Shown piece by piece: positions 57,434-64,000 of a stretch of DNA of 64,000 bases (position 1 is its first letter; each line of letters opens with the position of its first letter). The DNA is from Hydractinia symbiolongicarpus (lineage: Eukaryota; Cnidaria; Hydrozoa; Anthoathecata; Hydractiniidae). The notes under the pieces were generated by a model. It did not search any database, had not been told where the DNA came from, and saw nothing but the letters and a program-made list of their open reading frames with translations. Position numbers and translations under genes: made by a program. Location: the NCBI RefSeq assembly GCF_029227915.1, contig NC_079882.1:5332001-5396000 (forward strand), given 5' to 3'.

Positions 57434-60400
57434 ATGCTTAGGCCATGTGCTCAAAAGTTCTTGTGGATGATGAGTTTGGTCATTGTGTCAAATCAAGGTA
57501 ATGTTATTTTATTGTAAGAAACTTCAACATTGTTTTTATTTTGTTAAAAATCTTTTAAAGGCAACTTAGAGTTGGTGTTAAGTTATCGCAGTGTCAGTGT
57601 AGAGTATAACTTTAAGGGGGAGAGTTAAAAAAGGCATGCTCATTCTCCATAGAATTTGCTCCAGTTCACACACAAACCTAGATAGAAGACAGAGTAATGG
57701 CTGCGCTTTTGTTACTGCTGTCAAATATAACCACACGTGCATCAGAACATAAATTACACAAATTACTGCACATAATATTAGATTTTTACGGTCTCACTAG
57801 ACACTTCCTAAATATTGGGAATTTTCTCTCATCCTTTTAAAAATTCTAAAATCACCTTACCGAACTTATTCCCTCACAAATATTTAGTTATGATAGTGTT
57901 GTCTGCAGGTAAAGGATTGCCGGTATCATGAGTTTGAATTAAATTGCATATACAAATTTACGAAAATTAAATTAAAGTGAACTTAGGCATTTCCTTTTTT
58001 AGTTCATTGGTATGTTTCAAACTATGGAAGTGACACAACAATATGCGGATCAAATTCACAGCCATGCAAAAATTTAAATCATATTATAAACAAAACATCG
58101 AATGGAGACACCATTTATCTCAATGCAACTCGGGAACAGGAGCATTTCCGCGTTTGTGACGATAATATCACCAATGGACTGTTACTTCAACACTCGTTGA
58201 CTATAAAGGGACAGAATTTTGTTCCTGTAATAACTTGTAATATTTCTTTATTTGCTTTCAACATTATTGGTGGTTCAAAATATTCTGTTAATGTTACGTT
58301 CATAGATGTCGCTTTTCGAAGTTACGAGAGAAATTCAACTCGTAAATGCAAACCGCAAGAGCAAGGGATGATTCACTCAACAAACGCAAATGTTTCGTTT
58401 TTAAATTGTTTATTTGAAGACATGTGTGTTGCTATCCTTGTTGATTTTGATGATAAAAACGCCCACGCTGTTAATATTCAATCCAGTGAATTTGTAGGTG
58501 TTTCCTATACACTGTATTCTAATAACATAAACATAGGAATTGTAACAATGGATGCTGTTAGGATAGTTGGAAATGCAGTTGGTACGGAGAGTTCACCTTC
58601 GCATGCTGTATCGTTATCTAGCTATAAATTTCTCAGCGTCCAGATAAAACGAACAGCCATTAAGAAAACGCATGAAGGAATGTCGTTGACTGTGACACAT
58701 GGCATATGCAGAGCGTATGTGCAGGATTCTATATTTGCAAATAACGTTGGACAAAGTATCATTGCAACTTTTGGTGCAAATTCTAACCAAGAAAAGTCTT
58801 CTCTGAGATTAACAGGAATTGAGTTCGTCAAAAACAGTGGTATATTTGCATCAGCTGTGCATTTAGTTGCGAAAAGAGCAAAATCTGTAAAGTTAAAAGC
58901 AAAAATTTCAGACTGTATATTTTATGGAAACAAAGCAGATACGTTCTTTGGTTCAGTATATGCTGACAACGTGCGAATTGACGTTTCAAATACATTCTTT
59001 GCAAATAACGTTGCTGGGGAGGTCCGCGGTTCAACGCAAGGTTTTGGTGGCGCGATTTACATTGAAGACGAAAGTATTGTTCATGTTTCAGATTCAACTT
59101 TTGTTAACAACACTTGCTCGGGATTTGGTGGAACGATTTTCTCGCGTGGAATGTTTTCTTGCCTAAATTGCTCCTTTACTGGAGCAAGTGAGGTAAATAT
59201 TCGTCCATTGCTAGGCGATATCCTATATGCAACAGCTGGTCTGTCCCTTATAAACACTACATGGACATCGACGATTATGAGCGAAAATCCAAAATCACTC
59301 ATTTGGCATCCTGGAAGCCCGACAATAGAGCGTTGGGGAATAACTGTGTCTGGTTATTTCAAAGTAACATGTCCAGAGGGACACAATATATCATATTCCG
59401 GTATTATCCGCCAAAGTTATCGAGTCAACAGAATATCTATTTCTTGTATACCATGCTCTACAAACCAATACAGCTTAACTTCCGGTTCACTTAGTGTATT
59501 TCAGAAAAATGGGAAACTTTTAAATTCCAAAAAATCGGTAGCTCATTGTTTTAATTGTAAATATGGAGGAGTTTGTAATACTGGTACCATTCGCGCGCAA
59601 GCCAATTATTACGGTTACCGAACTGGAATAAATAACGATGAAGTACGTTTTGTACCCTGTCCAGTTGGATATTGTTGTGTAGGTAAAAGTTGTCAAAAAT
59701 ATAATTCCTGTCAACCTGCCAGGACAGGATTATTTTGTGGGAGCTGCAAAAATGGCACGACGGAGAATTTGATAAATTCGGATTGTATTGATCCGCGAAA
59801 ATGTAGCGATCATTGGTTTTGGCTTTTGTTTTTACCCTTTGGTATTATGTATATCATTAGTTTTATGTATCTCGATAAGATTAGTGCTTTTATCAAACGC
59901 GAGCTGGTGTGGTGGGATAATCAAATTCACCACCGTCATGACTTGGAAGAGTATGAAGTTTTAGACGCTAGAGCAGAAGAACAATCAGTAACAGAAAATT
60001 TAACATCCCGTAAAACACAAGATGACGCAGAAGATACTGATGTGCCCTTAAATCCCACCAATCTGGACCCAGATATACATTTACAATCTATTCCAATTAA
60101 GGAGAAAAAAGATATCTTTAAAACTCCGGGGAAGAAAGTGAGAGGACCTGATGTATTTACAGACATGCTGAACACGTCGTTTTACTTTTACCAGATGTTT
60201 CTACTAATGCGCATGCGTGAAAGCATAGTAATGGATTACATCATGTCATGCCTTCGATCAGTGTATACAAGTTTGTTTACTTTGTCCATTGAAGGTGGAT
60301 CTTCTTTTATCTTGTGTCCGCTACCTGGTTTGACAGCCGTAACTAAACTTTTATTTTTAAAATCCTTCGCTTGTTACGTTCTGTTCCTCCTTTTTGTTTT

Positions 60401-61439
60401 CCATACAGTCGTCTACTTGGTGCAGTTTTTTTTACTTCAAGATCTTCGGAGAAAAGAAGCGCTTATTGTTTTCAGTATCCGATTAAAAGTGGCCACCGTG
60501 CAAATTTTACTTATAGCTTACGCTACCTTATCGACGACAGCCGTTACCTTGGTAACATGCATTCCAATGAATCTAACAACGGTGTTACTTATTGATGGAA
60601 CGGTAACTTGTTACACTTGGTGGCAAGCGCTTATTTTCATTTTCGTTTTTATGTGGGTTATACCATTTCCCGTTGCTATGGTTTACAGCTTGATTTATTT
60701 AAAAAAAGAGAATATAACATATCATCAATTTGTATTAGCTTGGGCGTTTCCTTTTCCTTATTTGGTATGGGAGTTTGTGAACGCATTTATAAAGCCTGAT
60801 GAAAGGACTAGGAAACGCCCAGATGCGACCAGTTTGATTTTCGATCACCCAAGCATAGAGACTGAAGAAAAATGTTCAATAAATGAAATTTTATTTCGAC
60901 TTGAGTGTCCGTATAAAGGAGTGGCAAATCACCTTCTCAACAAAGAAAAGAGTCCGGGAAAAGAAAAGAAGAAAAATATATTCGAAGTTACAGAACCTGC
61001 GTTTTGGCAAGGCGTTTTGTTAGGGAAAAGGTTAATTTTGATTTTGATTTTAACGTTCATCAGAACTCCTGTATCGAAATACTACTGCGCATTGTTGCTA
61101 TGCACATTATACCTGGTTCATCAGATATACTACAGACCATTCTTAATACTGGCAGCTAACATATTTGAAACTGTAACTTCGGTGATATTGTTAGCTTTTT
61201 GCAGCATGAATTTATTTTTCGCTTACAGTTATGTGAGTGATTTGCCTCCCGAAGCAGCTGACGAAAACTTAAGCATCATATTTCGCTGGTTTGAAGCAAT
61301 AATATTAGTGTTATTGCCAACTGTAGCTGTACTAGTTTTATTTGTTCTGGTGTTAACACGTGTTATTATTTTGACGGGAAAACTTTTTGGTTTCATTGTT
61401 GATTTTTGCATACGCGCGAGAACTTCTAATGTTGTATAA
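57434..61439 (+). CDS. Beta-helix, cysteine-rich, multi-pass membrane protein
   Basis: Two exons, 57434-57497 and 58003-61439, joined at phase 1; 1,166 residues. The first exon encodes a hydrophobic signal peptide (MLRPCAQKFLWMMSLVIVSN). Residues about 23-440 begin with WYVSNYGSDTTICGSNSQPC and continue with repeated NxT/NxS-rich strands, VSxSTFVNNT and FGGTIF turns, as in right-handed parallel beta-helix (pectin-lyase-like) domains. Residues about 477-622 form a cysteine-rich block (SCIPCSTNQYSLTSG, CFNCKYGGVCN, GYCCVGKSC, FCGSCKNGT). A first membrane helix lies at about 625-645, an acidic cytosolic loop to about 745, then about seven to eight more hydrophobic segments to residue 1150. I recall related uncharacterised proteins in cnidarians and some protists; none has an assigned function here. 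An out-of-frame ATG at 57423 precedes the start. It may be co-transcribed with the upstream gene. Confidence 0.85.
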
Positions 61440-61447
61440 AAACTGTG

Positions 61448-61453
61448 AATAAA
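61448..61453 (+). terminator. Poly(A) signal of the beta-helix gene
   Basis: AATAAA eight bases after the stop codon, giving a very short 3' UTR. Confidence 0.6.
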
Positions 61454-61459
61454 TTTTTA

Positions 61460-64000
61460 ATTACAAATAATATTATTACACACATGTAGGTAAATATCGG
61501 ATTGATATTCCGTAATACAAGGGAGTTTTTGAATTGGCTTACAGGGAAAAAGTGTTACATTCACTTGAACTTCTAGCTTCTATCAAGACAGTAGGAGTTA
61601 GGTACTGATTTCATTGCAACAATTGTAGAGGCTGTAAGTTTCTGAATGATAAAAAGAAATGACAACAATCCGAAGGTTAAAATTTTACCTGATTACGAGG
61701 TGAACAAATTTAAAGGAAGAAATCTTCGCAACCAAAAGACTTTGGTCTGTTTTGCAAAATCAAAATAAAGCTGGTATTTCGCCAATAAAATTAGCAAATG
61801 GCGAAAATAGATTCCGTGAAAGTTTTTTTCAAAATAAGTAAAGATAACGACATTTTTAAAAGTTTCAAATTTCCTTTTTATTTCTAATAAGAAGCATAAA
61901 GATATAAACTTTGTACAATAACACTTGCATATAGGGTTTAGTCAATACTAATAATTACATTCTTATTAGCAGTCAATCTGTGTACGCGTGATAGATGACT
62001 TCTAAAAGAATGATCTGATATCTACTCCAGCATTTATATTTTTGATTTGCTGTTTGAACTCTTTGACATAGCGTTGGTGCGTCTTCTTGTTGGTGTCAGT
62101 GTAAAGTATCAAGAAAAAGGGTTTCTGCATTCATTTTTACACACGGGACCAATGTTAATAAAATTCAATCGACAAACCAGATTTTTTCATAATTAATAAT
62201 AAGAGGGTTGGATTTCATGGTGGAAAGTTCGTTGAAGAATTATTCATCGTAGCACACCACTTCGCAGTCTCAATTAAAATCCACAAATTTATTACACTTT
62301 TCTTAAATCATGAATATCTTCCCTGAAGTTTGCTTTCTATTCAAGAATCGCGAAAATATAACATGCGAACTATTATTACTACTCAGTTGTCTTTTTTAAA
62401 TTTATGTGATCAAATTTATGAAATCAATTTTACCACCATTAATGTGAAGAAATAAAAAATGTCTTTACTTTTATAACAGTTTTTGATTGAGTGCGCAAAA
62501 GTTCAAATTAACCGAAAAAACTGTTCGAGATAGCAAAATGTTCGAAATAACGGAGTTTGAGTTAGGCAGCACAAAAAAATGACCAACAGAAAGCGGATGT
62601 TTGCAATAAAGAATGTTCGAATTTAGCGGAATTCGAATTAACGGATGTGTACTGTATTGGTTGTTTGGAGAATTGCCTCAACATTCAATAAAATTGTAAA
62701 AGTCGAGACAAACCAGTGGTTGTCAAACATTCCTTCCAACAATTTCGACAAGATCAAAAAAAACATTTGAATTTGTCAATGGAATGTTTACTATTGGAAT
62801 GCGCCAATAAAAATAACATTATCATTTACAAGCATTTCTCTGAATCCGAGCCTGTCTTCGATTATCAATTCGATAATCAATATTTTTAAATATCTATTTT
62901 GCCCTCTCCTTTTTATTCACTCTCTTGTTTTAGCACGTGTTGCCTTTTCGTCATCTAAATCAAAAAGCTCATTCAGTAACACAACAAGCACTACAGACCT
63001 CTTTTTGTTATCCACAATTTTGTTTTTAAAGGATGAATGAACGATTAAACTTTCATTCAAACGTTGCACGAAAAAAGTGCTAACAAGTCGATCCAACATG
63101 AAGTTTTTCATCCAACATGTGAGAAGCGTGTTGGATGAAATGTTGGTCTAATTTGCCTCGGCCTTCATCGTTAAAACAAAATGTCGGGAAAAAGTGACCA
63201 AATTTGTCTCGGCGACTATTTTTTAGAAGCCGAATTTTTTGCCGATTTTTTTGTTCCAACCAACCGTTTTTACCGTTTTTATTTTTTTATATACTAAGTT
63301 TTGTCCTTTGATAATTGTCTTTTGCTTTAAAACCACAATGCCTCAAAAAATAAAGATCTGTTTATACACAAAGTGCTTATAATTGACGGTTTCGGTATTG
63401 TGACGCTACAAGTATTCACTAAAACATTGGGACAACGAGGATTTTTTTAAAGAATCTTTGAAGCGCTAATGCAGATGCGTAGACCAAGTAAGCAGCGATT
63501 GAAATTCAGTGGTAGTTTTTAACACGAAATAATTATATAAACAATTCAGACCAAAGCCTCTAAAGGTCCGAAACTTTGAAAAAAGGCTTGTTCCTACGTC
63601 AACAGCAATTTCGACATTTATCAAGTTTGGATTATATCTGACCAAAGGAAATGCACAATTTACTTCGATACATTGTATTTTAATGGATAATGTGGAAGGC
63701 ATAATGAAAAATATTTTTCTTGTTTCTTAACTTGAAAGATTGCAGGCGCTACACAACATGACTAAGCTTTCCATTCACATATATATATTTTAAATTATTC
63801 ACATACATAACCACAAGCTCCTCAAAAAAATACAATGACGGCTGAAAATAACTTTGTATGATGATGTAAACATTAATTTACTTCTTTAATCTCACAAAAT
63901 TTTGCCAAAAAAAAGAAAATAAACTTTTTACGAGAAGGCAACTGAAATTCAAAATGAACTTTATTCATGCGAGAATTAACTTTTCGTCAATAATAAGCTT
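61460..64000. other. Intergenic, no gene seen
   Basis: AT-rich with many stops. The minus-strand frames at 62917-63111 and 63466-63702 lack splice sites or family signal. No RNA gene or repeat end recognised. Confidence 0.45.

Noticed and set aside
57204-57470. 88-codon frame in the gap before the beta-helix gene
   Set aside because: It crosses the poly(A) signal and the splice acceptor and is out of frame with the downstream gene.
62917-63702. Minus-strand frames at the right edge
   Set aside because: No splice sites, no family signal and composition like the surrounding intergenic DNA.

Overview
The window is AT-rich animal DNA. It has compact, intron-rich genes with GT-AG introns that are often only a few hundred bases long, a high load of small DNA transposons, tRNA-derived SINEs and a broken LINE. 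Protein content (an ATP6AP1/Ac45 subunit, a PRRT3/4-type seven-helix protein, a MANSC/EGF receptor-like protein, a beta-helix multi-pass protein) fits a cnidarian. The repeated pattern of a strong 3' splice site a few bases upstream of start codons, with no visible leader exon, fits a spliced-leader user such as a hydrozoan. The organism assignment is inference.

Layout. 1-3 kb: a HINE/MITE-like repeat with five 128-130 base tandem units, then mostly empty DNA and a foldback. 3.2-4.2 kb (minus): a single-exon seven-helix protein related to PRRT3/4. 4.2-13.2 kb: a gene desert with a short-TIR element, two SINE copies, degenerate tandem repeats, a second HINE-like copy and a LINE tail. 13.3-16.0 kb (plus): an intronless 904-residue single-pass coiled-coil protein, possibly EVC-like. 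17.6-20.2 kb (plus): a small five-exon gene of unknown family. 21.5-22.3 kb: a third, inverted HINE-like copy. 23.4-31.4 kb (plus): ATP6AP1 in seven exons, with a hAT-like element in intron 1. 32.6-50.3 kb (plus): a 22-exon gene whose exons join in one open frame of 1,677 codons. It is a long helical protein of no family I recognise, with a degenerate acetyltransferase-like segment and a C-terminal membrane anchor; its introns hold a broken RTE-type LINE and a 1 kb palindrome-bearing minisatellite. 52.6-57.1 kb (plus): a signal peptide, two MANSC domains, three EGF modules and one membrane span, with a piggyBac-like MITE in intron 2. 57.4-61.4 kb (plus): a secreted-type beta-helix, cysteine-rich, multi-pass membrane protein. 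61.5-64 kb: no gene seen.

How the genes work together. Most genes look like independent membrane or endomembrane proteins. The exception is the last pair: only 333 bases separate the stop of the MANSC/EGF gene from the start of the beta-helix gene, and that gap holds a poly(A) signal followed about 70 bases later by a strong splice acceptor. That is the arrangement of a spliced-leader operon, and both proteins would be at the cell surface. All exon models were built by hand from splice sites and reading frame; none is confirmed by transcripts.
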